The position numbers and the translations under genes were made by a program. The notes under the pieces were generated by a model, which saw only the letters and a program-made list of their open reading frames with translations, did no database searches and was not told the origin of the DNA. Positions 52,841 through 61,883 of a stretch of 64,000 bases of DNA are shown here, piece by piece. The DNA is from UBA6059 sp965227155. Lineage in GTDB: Bacteria; Bacteroidota; Bacteroidia; Cytophagales; Cyclobacteriaceae. The stretch is from assembly GCA_965227155.1 (NCBI GenBank), contig OZ245731.1, positions 1,488,001-1,552,000 of the forward strand, in the 5' to 3' direction. The stretch's first letter is position 1. The number at the start of each line of letters is the position of its first letter.

Positions 52841-54499
52841 ATGAAGAGGAAGATAATCGTTTGGGTTGGAATGCCATTATTAGTGGTCACCTTATTAGCC
52901 ACCACTGCCAAAGATCCCTATTTTGAAATCGCACGAAACCTGGAAATATTCGCCAGCTTATATAAAGAAGTCAATGAGTATTACGTAGATGAAATCAATC
53001 CAAATGAGGTCATCAGAAATGGCATTGATAAAATGCTGGATGATCTGGACCCTTATACTGTATACATTCCCGAGGATGATATAGAAGACTACCGTACCAT
53101 GGCTACCGGGGAATATGGTGGACTGGGAGCGCTAACGGGACAGATTGGAGATAAACATGTCATCATGATGATTTATGAAGGTTATCCCGCACAGGAGGCC
53201 GGCTTAGAAATAGGCGATGAAATCATTAAGGTAGATGAAGTTGAGGTAGCAGGGCTGTCTCATGATGAGCTGGGCCAATTGATCAAAGGCCAATCCGGGT
53301 CTAAAGTCAATATTCTGATTAACAGATACGGAGCCTCAGAGCCACAAGCATTTACCATAGAAAGAAGTAAAATACAGGTCGATAATATCGCCTACAAAGG
53401 CATGATCACCGAAGATATTGGAATGATCAAACTAGTAGAGTTTACCCGCAACGCCGGAAAAAATGTAAAAGATGCTACCAAGGAGCTTAAGAAGCAGGGT
53501 GCAACCAAAATTATTCTGGACCTTAGGGATAATCCGGGAGGTTTATTACATGAGTCGGTAAACCTCTGCAATGTATTTATAGGCAAAGATCAGGTGGTGG
53601 TAGATACCAAAGGAAAAATTGAAGACCTCAATAAAACCTACCGAACTCTTGACAATGCCCTGGATGAAGAGATTCCGCTGGTTGTTTTAATCAACTCTTC
53701 CAGCGCTTCTGCTTCTGAAATTGTAGCCGGAGTGGTTCAGGATTATGACAGGGGTGTACTGGTTGGACAAAAGTCTTTTGGAAAAGGACTTGTACAAGCC
53801 ACAAGAAAGCTTTCCTACAATTCCCAATTAAAAATCACAACCGCCAAATACTATACTCCATCAGGCCGCTGTATCCAGGCCTTGGATTACTCCAATAGGA
53901 ATCCCGATGGCAGTGTCGGCAAAGTAGCCGATTCATTAAAAAACACCTTTACCACCCGCAATGGACGTGAGGTCTACGATGGCGGTGGAATAGATCCAGA
54001 TGTGGTCATTGATGAATGGAAACCCGCACCTTTTTTATCCAGCATCAGCCATGAAGGCCATATTTTCAATTTTGCCACAAAGTTCAGGGCTGAAAATCCA
54101 ACTATCAGTGGGGCGAGAGCATTCTCGATATCGGATGAGACATACAATGATTTCGTGCAGTGGCTACAAGAAAAGGATTTTGAATACAGTACCCGAACAG
54201 AAGAAACATTTGAGCAACTGGTAGCCTCTGCTAAAAAAGAGAGCTATTACAATGATATTGAATCGTCCTTGCAAGCATTAGGGAAGCGGGTAAATAACCA
54301 CAAGAGCATTGACTTACAATTGTTCAAAGAGGAAATCAAAGATGTGCTGGAGGAAGAAATTGTATCCCGATATTATTTTGAAAAAGGAATCATCGAATCC
54401 ACTTTTGATGATGATGAAAACATTCTAAAGGCCGTTGAGATATTAAATGATCAGGAGCTTTACAATAGCATTTTAACCAACAAAAAAGCCGCTAAATAA
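52841..54499 (+). CDS. S41-family C-terminal processing peptidase
   Basis: 552 residues: N-terminal hydrophobic anchor or signal (VWVGMPLLVVTLLATTA), helical domain, a PDZ domain (about 90-170; YEGYPAQEAGLEIGDEIIKV) and the S41 catalytic core with the nucleophile serine in INSSSASASEIVAG and lysine in GQKSFGKGLVQ. It trims periplasmic or envelope proteins at their C-termini. A TAAATTTG box at 52775-52782 could be its -7 element. Its 3' end forms the terminator of the convergent hpf operon. Confidence 0.95.
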   Translation: MKRKIIVWVGMPLLVVTLLATTAKDPYFEIARNLEIFASLYKEVNEYYVDEINPNEVIRNGIDKMLDDLDPYTVYIPEDDIEDYRTMATGEYGGLGALTGQIGDKHVIMMIYEGYPAQEAGLEIGDEIIKVDEVEVAGLSHDELGQLIKGQSGSKVNILINRYGASEPQAFTIERSKIQVDNIAYKGMITEDIGMIKLVEFTRNAGKNVKDATKELKKQGATKIILDLRDNPGGLLHESVNLCNVFIGKDQVVVDTKGKIEDLNKTYRTLDNALDEEIPLVVLINSSSASASEIVAGVVQDYDRGVLVGQKSFGKGLVQATRKLSYNSQLKITTAKYYTPSGRCIQALDYSNRNPDGSVGKVADSLKNTFTTRNGREVYDGGGIDPDVVIDEWKPAPFLSSISHEGHIFNFATKFRAENPTISGARAFSISDETYNDFVQWLQEKDFEYSTRTEETFEQLVASAKKESYYNDIESSLQALGKRVNNHKSIDLQLFKEEIKDVLEEEIVSRYYFEKGIIESTFDDDENILKAVEILNDQELYNSILTNKKAAK

Positions 54500-54507
54500 T
54501 TAGCGGC
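54482..54507 (-). terminator. Intrinsic terminator of the rpsU-xer-hpf operon, inside the ctp 3' end
   Basis: GCCGCTA (54488-54494) / TAGCGGC (54501-54507) with a 6-base loop; on the minus strand six T follow. The ctp stop codon lies in the loop region, so it serves convergent genes on both sides. Confidence 0.85.
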
Positions 54508-54530
54508 TTCTATCTGGTTATTGATAATGC

Positions 54531-54830
54531 TTAAGATTGCAATTGCTTTTCTTTGTGCTTTTTGATTTGCCTACGTAACCCCTCTATAGCAGCATCTGCA
54601 GCAGCCTCGAAAGATTTCGATTTTTCACTGGCAAAAAGCTGATTACCAGGAATATTCAATTTTATTTCAATTAATTTATTGTCTTTGGAGTCATTCTTTT
54701 CAAGACGCATAAATACTTCTCCATCAATAATGCGATCATAGAAAGTCTCGAGTTTGTCTGCCTTCTTTTGGATGAAGTCAATGAGTTTTTGATCCGCATC
54801 GAAATGAATAGAATGCATTTGTAACTTCAT
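54531..54830 (-). CDS. hpf: Ribosome hibernation-promoting factor, short form
   Basis: 99 residues of the HPF/RaiA family (MQIHSIHF-like opening, DADQKLIDFIQKKADKLETF, SFEAAADAAIEGLRRQIKKHKE). It binds the 30S decoding region and stabilises inactive ribosomes in stationary phase. Last gene of the rpsU-xer-hpf minus-strand cluster, 26 bases after xer. Confidence 0.94.
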   Translation of the reverse strand: MKLQMHSIHFDADQKLIDFIQKKADKLETFYDRIIDGEVFMRLEKNDSKDNKLIEIKLNIPGNQLFASEKSKSFEAAADAAIEGLRRQIKKHKEKQLQS

Positions 54831-54856
54831 AGTAGTTAATGTTTAAAAGTTATAAA

Positions 54857-55738
54857 TTAAGCTTTCGGGTGCGCCTGATCAAACACTTTTTTGAGTTTGT
54901 CAAGCGAATTATGTGTGTAAACCTGCGTTGCAGCAAGACTAGTATGTCCCAATAAATCTTTTACGGCATTAAGGTCAGCGCCTTTATTCAAAAGGTGTGT
55001 AGCAAATGAATGTCTGAGTACGTGGGGGCTTTTCTTATCTGAAAAAGAAACCTGACTCAGGTATTTTTTAATCAAACGGTAAATGAATAGGGGGTAACAT
55101 TTTTCTCCTTTATCCGTCACTACCAGGTATCCGCTCATATTTCCTTCGAATTGGTGATTCCTTAGCTCTTTATATTCTTTTATTAATTTAACGATAAAAT
55201 CTCCAATAGGAATAATTCTTTCTTTATTTCTTTTCCCCAATACCTTAATATTTTTCTCATAAGTGTTGATCGAAGTATCGCTAAGGTTAATCAACTCTGA
55301 TAATCGGATTCCCGTACCATAAAGCAGCTCTATGACCAAGCGATCCCTCGCTCCTGTAAATCCATCTTCAAACTCAAATTGGTCCAATAAAACATCCATT
55401 TCTTTCTCTTTGATGAAAGAAGGCAGTTTCTTATCAGCTTTTAGTGGTTTGAGATTAGTGGTGGGGTTTTTGTCAATCACTTCCCTGCGCAAAAGAAACT
55501 TATAAAATGACTTGAGGGTCGCAATTTTCCTATTGATGGACCGGGGCTTAAGTCCACCTTCTGACAAAAAAATAATCCAGGAGCGAATCATGCTATGTGA
55601 TGCATCCTGGATTTTGATATCGGTTATTTCTTTTTCAAGGAAATCACTGAACTGAGTCAGATCATTCTTGTATGAGGTAAGCGTCAAAGCACTATACCTT
55701 TTCTCAAATTCAATGTACCTTAAAAAAGATTCAATCAT
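54857..55738 (-). CDS. Tyrosine recombinase XerC/XerD-like
   Basis: 293 residues, the normal length of Xer recombinases, with an N-terminal SAM-like core-binding domain and the catalytic set: R in GTGIRLSELINLSD, H-x-x-R in HVLRHSFATHLL, H in LLGHTSLAATQ and the nucleophile Y in VYTHNS. It probably resolves chromosome dimers at dif. It lies between rpsU and hpf, a linkage recurrent in Bacteroidota, so it is a housekeeping enzyme rather than an element integrase. C or D identity is not assigned. Confidence 0.93.
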   Translation of the reverse strand: MIESFLRYIEFEKRYSALTLTSYKNDLTQFSDFLEKEITDIKIQDASHSMIRSWIIFLSEGGLKPRSINRKIATLKSFYKFLLRREVIDKNPTTNLKPLKADKKLPSFIKEKEMDVLLDQFEFEDGFTGARDRLVIELLYGTGIRLSELINLSDTSINTYEKNIKVLGKRNKERIIPIGDFIVKLIKEYKELRNHQFEGNMSGYLVVTDKGEKCYPLFIYRLIKKYLSQVSFSDKKSPHVLRHSFATHLLNKGADLNAVKDLLGHTSLAATQVYTHNSLDKLKKVFDQAHPKA

Positions 55739-55785
55739 TAGTATTTTCCTTTGCAGGAAACACTAACATACGAATATTATAGCTA

Positions 55786-55980
55786 TTAATAATTGTCTTT
55801 AGCGTACATTTTCTCTCTGTAAGCTGCCTTGATTTTCTCATCACGACGCTTAACAGAATCTTTTACGAAGTAAGAACGACCTCTTAATTCACGGATAACA
55901 CCCGCTTTTTCAAATTTCTTCTTGAAACGCTTAAGGGCCTTATCAATTGACTCGTTTTCTTTTACATTAACTGTAACCAT
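55786..55980 (-). CDS. rpsU: 30S ribosomal protein bS21
   Basis: 64 residues: VTVNVKENESIDKALKRFKKKFEKAGV is the bS21 N-terminus. Tyr54 is present; in Bacteroidia bS21 a tyrosine at this place is, as I recall, part of the pocket that hides the anti-Shine-Dalgarno of 16S rRNA. The leader between promoter and ATG has no AGGAGG-like site. First gene of rpsU-xer-hpf. Confidence 0.97.
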   Translation of the reverse strand: MVTVNVKENESIDKALKRFKKKFEKAGVIRELRGRSYFVKDSVKRRDEKIKAAYREKMYAKDNY

Positions 55981-56018
55981 ATAAAACTTTCGTTTTTTAA
56001 TTCTTCTTTAAAGGGCTG

Positions 56019-56049
56019 CAAATTTATAGTATCCAATGAATTAATCAAA
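56019..56049 (-). promoter_or_regulatory. Promoter of rpsU-xer-hpf
   Basis: On the minus strand TTTG (56046-56049), 19-base spacer, TAAATTTG (56019-56026): exact consensus. It partly lies in the end of the acyl-CoA dehydrogenase gap; the ATG is 38 bases downstream. Confidence 0.85.
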
Positions 56050-56051
56050 TA

Positions 56052-57215
56052 CTATTTTAAGATTGCCCGTGAAATAACAAGTTTTTGTATTTCTGAAGTT
56101 CCCTCACCTATCGTACACAGCTTTGCATCTCTGTAGAATTTTTCAACAGGATAGTCCTTAATATAGCCATATCCACCAAATACCTGCACAGCTTCATTAG
56201 CCACTTCTACAGATACCTCAGAAGCATAATACTTGGCCATAGCAGATTCTTTGTTGACGTTTTTTCCTTCATCTTTCATGGTAGCGGCCTGCATGGTGAG
56301 CAATCTTGCTGCTTCTACTTTGGTGGCCATATCTGCCAGCTTGAAGGATATACCCTGGAAACTGCTGATAGGTTTGTTGAATTGATGGCGCTCTTTAGAG
56401 TATTGTACGGCTGCCTCCAGAGCACCTTCCGCAATACCCAGACTGAGGGCAGCAATAGAAATACGACCCCCATCAAGTACCTTCAAAGACTGAATAAAAC
56501 CATCGCCAATTTCACCCAACACATTTTCTTCAGGTACCCTGCAATCTTCAAAAATCATTTCGCAGGTTTCTGAAGCTCGCATGCCCAGCTTATCTTCTTT
56601 ACGACCCTGCTTGAAGCCGGGATTATCCCGCTCTACCACAAAAGCAGTCATGCCATGAGAGTCGCCGGGTTCACCTGTGCGGGCAATCACCACGGCCACA
56701 TGACCAGAATTGCCATGGGTAATGAAGTTTTTAGCACCATCGATTACCCATTCTTTACCAACTTTTTTAGCTGTAGTTTTCATGTTACCTGCATCAGAAC
56801 CGGTGTTAGGCTCTGTTAATCCCCAAGCACCAATCCATTCACCTGAAGCAAGCTTAGGTAGCCATTTATACTTTTGTTCTTCATTGCCAAACTGCAATAT
56901 ATGACCAGTGCATAGTGAATTGTGCGCTGCCATAGAAAGGCCTATGGCACCATCAAAACTCGCCAGTGTCGCTATGGCTGTAACATATTCCTGATAGCCA
57001 AAACCAGAACCGCCATATTCCTGTGGTACCAATACACCCATCAGTCCCAATTCTCCCATTTTATGAAATAAATCAATTGGAAAATGCTGGTCATCATCCC
57101 ATTTTTTCCTGTAAGGAGTGATCTCCAGCTTCGCAAAGTCCTGAATCATTTCCTTGATCATCTTCTGATTTTCAGCCACTTGGGTAGGTGAATATTCGCT
57201 AATAATTGCACTCAT
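56052..57215 (-). CDS. Acyl-CoA dehydrogenase
   Basis: Flavoprotein that introduces the 2,3-double bond into acyl-CoA in beta-oxidation or amino acid breakdown, passing electrons to ETF. 387 residues with WIGAWGLTEPNTGSDAGNM, VIDGAKNFITHG, QVFGGYGYIKDYPVEKFYRD and CTIGEGTSEIQK. Chain-length preference is not readable; the form is like short/branched-chain enzymes. No ETF gene is nearby, but the membrane Fe-S module at 38614-40755 could take up such electrons. Confidence 0.93.
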   Translation of the reverse strand: MSAIISEYSPTQVAENQKMIKEMIQDFAKLEITPYRKKWDDDQHFPIDLFHKMGELGLMGVLVPQEYGGSGFGYQEYVTAIATLASFDGAIGLSMAAHNSLCTGHILQFGNEEQKYKWLPKLASGEWIGAWGLTEPNTGSDAGNMKTTAKKVGKEWVIDGAKNFITHGNSGHVAVVIARTGEPGDSHGMTAFVVERDNPGFKQGRKEDKLGMRASETCEMIFEDCRVPEENVLGEIGDGFIQSLKVLDGGRISIAALSLGIAEGALEAAVQYSKERHQFNKPISSFQGISFKLADMATKVEAARLLTMQAATMKDEGKNVNKESAMAKYYASEVSVEVANEAVQVFGGYGYIKDYPVEKFYRDAKLCTIGEGTSEIQKLVISRAILK

Positions 57216-57383
57216 AAGTAATTGATTATCAATTGTTAATGTTGTCGTCTTTACTATTATTCGCTAAAATAAGGCATTTTGTTTCGTATATTTTAGAGAT
57301 TATATGAGTGGTACCTGACCATTGTCATTGTAATAAAATGATTGATCAATTATTTTAGCCCGTCTTTAAAAATTTCTACTATT

Positions 57384-58697
57384 ATGAACATTGCAGTTGT
57401 AGGTACCGGCTATGTGGGATTGGTTACGGGAACTTGTTTCGCCGAGACCGGAAATCACGTTTGTTGTATTGACATAGACGAAAAGAAAGTTGAAAAACTT
57501 AATAACAATATCATTCCAATATACGAGCCCGGGCTCGATGTATTATTTGAGCGAAATGTAGAGCAGGGCCGGCTTACATTTACCACCAACCTTAAAGAAG
57601 GTATTAGAGGTGCACAGGTAATCTTTTTGGCACTACCCACACCTCCGGGAGAAGATGGGTCAGCAGATCTACAATATGTATTGAAAGTGGCTGAGGATTT
57701 AGGCCCTATCCTGGAAGATTATGCCGTAATCGTAGACAAAAGCACGGTACCTGTAGGTACAGCAGAGCGTGTAACAGCCAAAATAAAAGCTGGTGCCAAG
57801 GTAGATTTTGATGTTGTCAGCAATCCGGAGTTTTTGCGCGAAGGTGTAGCAGTAGAGGATTTCATGAAGCCTGAGCGTGTGGTAATTGGCACATCTTCAG
57901 AGCGCGCAGCCAAGGTTATGAACAGGTTGTATCAGCCTTTGGTAAGGCAGGGCAACCCTATCATCATAATGGATGAGCGTTCGGCAGAATTGACCAAATA
58001 TGCTGCCAACTCCTTCCTGGCTACCAAGATTACTTTTATGAACGAAATTGCCAATATGTGCGAAAAGTTGGGAGCTGATGTGGATATGGTAAGAAAAGGT
58101 GTTGGTACCGATAGCCGCATTGGCAAGCGGTTTCTATTTGCTGGCATTGGCTATGGCGGAAGCTGCTTTCCAAAAGATGTGCAAGCACTGGCCAAATCAG
58201 CTAAGGACATTGATTATGATTTCAAAATTTTGAAATCAGTGATGGATATCAACGAAAAGCAAAAGCTCAAGCTGATCGAGCCAATTCTGGAGCATTTTGG
58301 CAATGACATAAAAGGTAAAAAATTTGCTATCTGGGGGCTCGCTTTTAAGCCTTACACTGATGATATCCGTGAAGCACCCAGCCTTATCAATATCAACAAG
58401 CTCCTTGAACTAGGTGCATCTGTCTCTGCTTACGACCCTGAGGCCATGGACAATGTAAAGGAAATTGTAGGTGATAAAATAAGCTATGCCAAAAATGCCT
58501 ACGATGCACTGGATGGTGCCGATGCACTCGTGATCATGACTGAATGGCCGGTATTCAGAACACCGGAATTTGAAGTGATGGAAAAAAAGCTTAAAGAAAA
58601 GCTGATCTTTGATGGCAGGAATTTATATGAGCTTTCCACTATGGAAGAGCTTGGCTTCACCTATTATAGTATAGGTAGACAATACATAAATCGCTGA
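57384..58697 (+). CDS. ugd: UDP-glucose 6-dehydrogenase
   Basis: Oxidises UDP-glucose to UDP-glucuronate with two NAD+. 437 residues from ATG 57384 (MNIAVVGTGYVGLVTG), preferred over 57342 because the Rossmann motif then starts the protein. Catalytic cysteine in GYGGSCFPKDVQAL; KFAIWGLAFKPYTDDIREAPS marks the C-terminal domain. Followed after 7 bases by rfbB; together they supply precursors for surface polysaccharide, though no glycosyltransferases are in view. Confidence 0.96.
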   Translation: MNIAVVGTGYVGLVTGTCFAETGNHVCCIDIDEKKVEKLNNNIIPIYEPGLDVLFERNVEQGRLTFTTNLKEGIRGAQVIFLALPTPPGEDGSADLQYVLKVAEDLGPILEDYAVIVDKSTVPVGTAERVTAKIKAGAKVDFDVVSNPEFLREGVAVEDFMKPERVVIGTSSERAAKVMNRLYQPLVRQGNPIIIMDERSAELTKYAANSFLATKITFMNEIANMCEKLGADVDMVRKGVGTDSRIGKRFLFAGIGYGGSCFPKDVQALAKSAKDIDYDFKILKSVMDINEKQKLKLIEPILEHFGNDIKGKKFAIWGLAFKPYTDDIREAPSLININKLLELGASVSAYDPEAMDNVKEIVGDKISYAKNAYDALDGADALVIMTEWPVFRTPEFEVMEKKLKEKLIFDGRNLYELSTMEELGFTYYSIGRQYINR

Positions 58698-58704
58698 TTC
58701 TGTT

Positions 58705-59757
58705 ATGAAGAAAATCCTGATAACCGGTGGTGCGGGCTTCATTGGGTCGCATGTAGTACGCTTATTCGTCAATAAATATCCCGATTATAAAATTTACAAC
58801 CTGGATAAACTTACCTATGCAGGCAACCTTGAAAACCTCACGGATGTAGAAAATGCATCCAATTACGAATTTATCAAAGGGGATATAACAGACGAGGCCT
58901 TTATTATGGGGTTGTTCAAAAAGGAATCTTTTGACAGTGTAATCCACCTGGCTGCAGAATCCCACGTAGATAGAAGCATCGAAAGCCCGATGGAGTTTAT
59001 TCTGACCAATGTAGTTGGCACAGTCAACCTGCTCAACGCGGCCCGTTCCATCTGGAAGGATAACTATGAAGGCAAGCTATTTTATCATGTCTCCACTGAT
59101 GAGGTATATGGCTCTTTGGGTGATGAAGGTTTCTTTTTAGAAACTACTCCCTATGACCCTCAATCTCCGTATTCAGCCTCCAAAGCAAGCTCCGACCATA
59201 TGGTAAGAGCTTACCAGAATACCTATAAACTGCCTGCGCTCATTACCAATTGCAGTAATAACTATGGCCCTTACCAATTTCCCGAAAAACTGCTCCCACT
59301 TTGCATTAACAATATCAAGCATAGTAAGCCATTGCCGATATATGGCAAGGGAGAGAATATTCGGGATTGGCTATTTGTAGTAGATCACGCAAGAGCAATA
59401 GATGTGGTATTTCATAATGGTGTAATTGGAGAGACCTACAATATTGGTGGATTCAATGAGTGGAAAAATATAGATATCGTAAGGTTGCTTTGTGATTTGA
59501 TGGATGAAAAGCTAGGCCGTGCTCCGGGTTCATCGCAAAAGCTCATCACCTTTGTAAAAGATCGTGCAGGCCATGATATGCGCTATGCCATAGACGCAAC
59601 CAAAATAAAAAATGAGTTGGGCTGGGAACCTTCATTGCAATTTGAAGAAGGACTAAGCAAGACTGTTGATTGGTATCTTGAGAATACGCAATGGATGGAA
59701 AGGGTAACCTCTGGCGACTATCAGAAGTATTATGACACACAATACACTGGGCGTTGA
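58705..59757 (+). CDS. rfbB: dTDP-glucose 4,6-dehydratase
   Basis: Short-chain dehydrogenase-type enzyme making dTDP-4-keto-6-deoxyglucose. 350 residues: ITGGAGFIGSHVV, active-site STDEVYGSLG, and the catalytic YSASKASSDHMV (Tyr-xxx-Lys). The NIRDWLFVVDHARAI segment is typical of RfbB. Second gene after ugd, and convergent with cysS with no gap between stop codons. Confidence 0.95.
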   Translation: MKKILITGGAGFIGSHVVRLFVNKYPDYKIYNLDKLTYAGNLENLTDVENASNYEFIKGDITDEAFIMGLFKKESFDSVIHLAAESHVDRSIESPMEFILTNVVGTVNLLNAARSIWKDNYEGKLFYHVSTDEVYGSLGDEGFFLETTPYDPQSPYSASKASSDHMVRAYQNTYKLPALITNCSNNYGPYQFPEKLLPLCINNIKHSKPLPIYGKGENIRDWLFVVDHARAIDVVFHNGVIGETYNIGGFNEWKNIDIVRLLCDLMDEKLGRAPGSSQKLITFVKDRAGHDMRYAIDATKIKNELGWEPSLQFEEGLSKTVDWYLENTQWMERVTSGDYQKYYDTQYTGR

Positions 59758-61248
59758 TTATTCTTCAAACGCCCAGTCTATTCCAGCTTTCATATCCTTG
59801 ACCACTATGCCCTGATCCTTGAGTAAAGCTCTTATTTCATCTACCTTTTCATAGTTTTTGGCATCCTTAGCCTCTTTGTACAATTGGAGCAGTACTTTGA
59901 TCAACCCATTGGAGTCTACCTGGTCTTCTTCTTTTAGTCCCAATACATTGACAATAAAGTCTTGAAATGTAGATTGCATTTTGTCAAAAACTTCTCTACC
60001 GATTTCGGCTGATTGCAGATTGCCGGTGTGGATCGAGTTGATCTTTTTCAGCAGGTTGAACAGGTGGGCTATAGTTTGAGCGGTATTAAAATCGTCATTC
60101 ATGGCCCTGTAGCAATTGTCACAAATCTGATTGATCTGCTGTACCGCCTTTTCATTAATTGCCACTTCTTCATTAGCCTCAAATACCAAAGATTTGGACA
60201 CTTTAAGCCCGTTCATCATTTTCAAATATCCCTTTTGCGCGGCCATAAGGGCGTCATTTGAAAAATCAAGGGTACTTGCATAATGCGACTGCAACATGAA
60301 AAAACGTACCGTCATAGGGCTGTAACCTCTCTCCAGCAACTCATGATCCCCGGTAATGAGTTCGTGCGGTAGAAAAGAGTTACCCAGGGATTTGCTCATT
60401 TTCTGACCATTGACAGTAAGCATATTAGTATGTAGCCAGTATTTCACAGGATCCTTGCCATGGCTTCCTTTGGACTGGGCAATTTCGCATTCATGGTGTG
60501 GAAACTTCAGGTCCATGCCGCCACCATGAATATCAAAAGTTTCACCCAGGTATTTTGTGCTCATTACGGTACACTCCAGATGCCAGCCTGGGTACCCCTC
60601 ACTCCACGGTGATGGCCATCGCATGATGTGCTCCGGTTTTGCCTTCTTCCACAGGGCAAAATCATAGCTATTTTTCTTTTCCTGTTGCCCGTCGAGCTCT
60701 CGTGTGAATGAGTATAAGTCTTCCAGCACTCTGCCCGATAACTCACCGTATTTATATTGCTCATTGAAGCTGAGGACATCAAAATAAACCGATCCATTAC
60801 TTTCATAGGCATAACCCTGCTCGAGTAATCTTTCGATCATAGTGATCTGCTCTATCAAATGGCCCGTAGCGGTTGGCTCAATGCTGGGCGGCAGGGTGTT
60901 GAAGAGATTCATGACTTCATGGAAACCATTGCTGTAGCGCTGTACAATTTCCATGGGTTCAATATTTTCAAGTTTTGCTTTCTTGGCGATCTTATCTTCC
61001 CCTTCATCGGCATCATTCTCCAAATGGCCCACATCCGTAATGTTTCTGACATACCGAACCTTATAGCCCAAATACATCAGATATCTGTAGATAATGTCGA
61101 AGCTTATGAATGTACGGACGTTACCCATGTGTACATCATTATATACGGTAGGCCCACAAACGTACATGCCCACGAAAGGTGGATTGATTGGTTCAAAAAC
61201 CTCTTTCTGTTTAGATAGGGTATTGTATACTCTTAAGGGTGGTTGCAT
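59758..61248 (-). CDS. cysS: Cysteinyl-tRNA synthetase
   Basis: Class I aminoacyl-tRNA synthetase. CGPTVYNDVHMGN carries the HIGH-like motif with a zinc cysteine, and KMSKSLGNSF is the KMSKS loop; WHLECTVMS and GGGMDLKFPHHECE are typical zinc/active-site segments. The ATG at 61248 (MQPPLRVYNTL, 496 residues) is preferred over an ATG eight codons upstream (61272): it matches family N-termini, and a TAAATTTG -7 box falls between the two ATGs, so a transcript from it could only use the second. Confidence 0.95.
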   Translation of the reverse strand: MQPPLRVYNTLSKQKEVFEPINPPFVGMYVCGPTVYNDVHMGNVRTFISFDIIYRYLMYLGYKVRYVRNITDVGHLENDADEGEDKIAKKAKLENIEPMEIVQRYSNGFHEVMNLFNTLPPSIEPTATGHLIEQITMIERLLEQGYAYESNGSVYFDVLSFNEQYKYGELSGRVLEDLYSFTRELDGQQEKKNSYDFALWKKAKPEHIMRWPSPWSEGYPGWHLECTVMSTKYLGETFDIHGGGMDLKFPHHECEIAQSKGSHGKDPVKYWLHTNMLTVNGQKMSKSLGNSFLPHELITGDHELLERGYSPMTVRFFMLQSHYASTLDFSNDALMAAQKGYLKMMNGLKVSKSLVFEANEEVAINEKAVQQINQICDNCYRAMNDDFNTAQTIAHLFNLLKKINSIHTGNLQSAEIGREVFDKMQSTFQDFIVNVLGLKEEDQVDSNGLIKVLLQLYKEAKDAKNYEKVDEIRALLKDQGIVVKDMKAGIDWAFEE

Positions 61249-61254
61249 AGGCCG

Positions 61255-61262
61255 CAAATTTA
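61255..61262 (-). promoter_or_regulatory. Candidate -7 box upstream of cysS
   Basis: TAAATTTG on the minus strand, six bases before the preferred ATG, giving a leaderless or nearly leaderless message. No standard -33 box. Confidence 0.4.
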
Positions 61263-61323
61263 CAGAAACCATACAAATAGGCTGATTTTACGGTATCGAA
61301 TTGAGGGCTAATTGTTTACAATT

Positions 61324-61355
61324 TTTGTTTCACAATTGAAAAAGCTATAATTTTG
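61324..61355 (+). promoter_or_regulatory. Promoter of rimP-nusA-infB
   Basis: TTTG (61324-61327), 20-base spacer, TAATTTTG (61348-61355). Transcription should start around 61360-61363. Confidence 0.75.
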
Positions 61356-61370
61356 CATTCAATTGATTGA

Positions 61371-61393
61371 GGGGACACTAGTCCCCATTTTTT
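61371..61393 (+). promoter_or_regulatory. Leader hairpin with T-run before rimP (attenuator-like)
   Basis: GGGGAC (61371-61376), loop ACTA, GTCCCC (61381-61386), then ATTTTTT to 61393. It has the form of an intrinsic terminator and lies between the promoter and the likely rimP start, where NusA-dependent attenuation could act. Confidence 0.65.
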
Positions 61394-61413
61394 ATGGTCA
61401 AAGATTTAATGAA

Positions 61414-61878
61414 GTGGTGATAACAGATCGTGTTAGAGCAATTGTGGAGGATATCATCAAAGATCAGGCAGATCTTTTCATTATTGATGTGATCATAAAA
61501 GGTCAGGGACCAAAGCAAAAGGTTTTGGTGATTTTAGATGGTGATGATGGTGTGACCATAGATCGTTGCGCACAGATTAGCAGAACGCTGGGCCATACCA
61601 TAGAAGAAGAAGCACTTTTTTCAGAGCCTTACCAGCTGGAGGTATCTTCTGCAGGCCTGGATATGCCATTGGCAAATCACAGGCAGTATCTGAAAAACAC
61701 AGGTAGAAATGTCAAAGTCTATTTGGAAGAAGGGGATATTGTTGAAGGCAAATTGGAGAAGGTGAATGAAAACGCTATTAGTCTGGTTATTAAAGGAACT
61801 AAGAAGAGCCCGGATAAGGAGATGGAAATAGCATTAAAGGACATAAAAAAAACATTAGTGACAGTTTCATTTAAGTAA
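61414..61878 (+). CDS. rimP: Ribosome maturation factor RimP
   Basis: Assists 30S subunit assembly. About 154 residues from GTG 61414, containing VDVIIKGQG-like strands, CAQISRTLGHTIEEE and LEVSSAGLDMPL, the RimP hallmark. The frame stays open back to a TTG at 61363, but that start would place the promoter's expected transcription start at the codon and read through the leader hairpin; GTG 61414 or 61417 gives the family length. nusA follows after 5 bases. Confidence 0.9.
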   Translation: MVITDRVRAIVEDIIKDQADLFIIDVIIKGQGPKQKVLVILDGDDGVTIDRCAQISRTLGHTIEEEALFSEPYQLEVSSAGLDMPLANHRQYLKNTGRNVKVYLEEGDIVEGKLEKVNENAISLVIKGTKKSPDKEMEIALKDIKKTLVTVSFK

Positions 61879-61883
61879 AGAAG

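Noticed and set aside
54857..55738. Tyrosine recombinase as the integrase of a mobile element
   Set aside because: Normal Xer length and catalytic set, set between rpsU and hpf with normal composition; no attachment-like repeats or cargo next to it.
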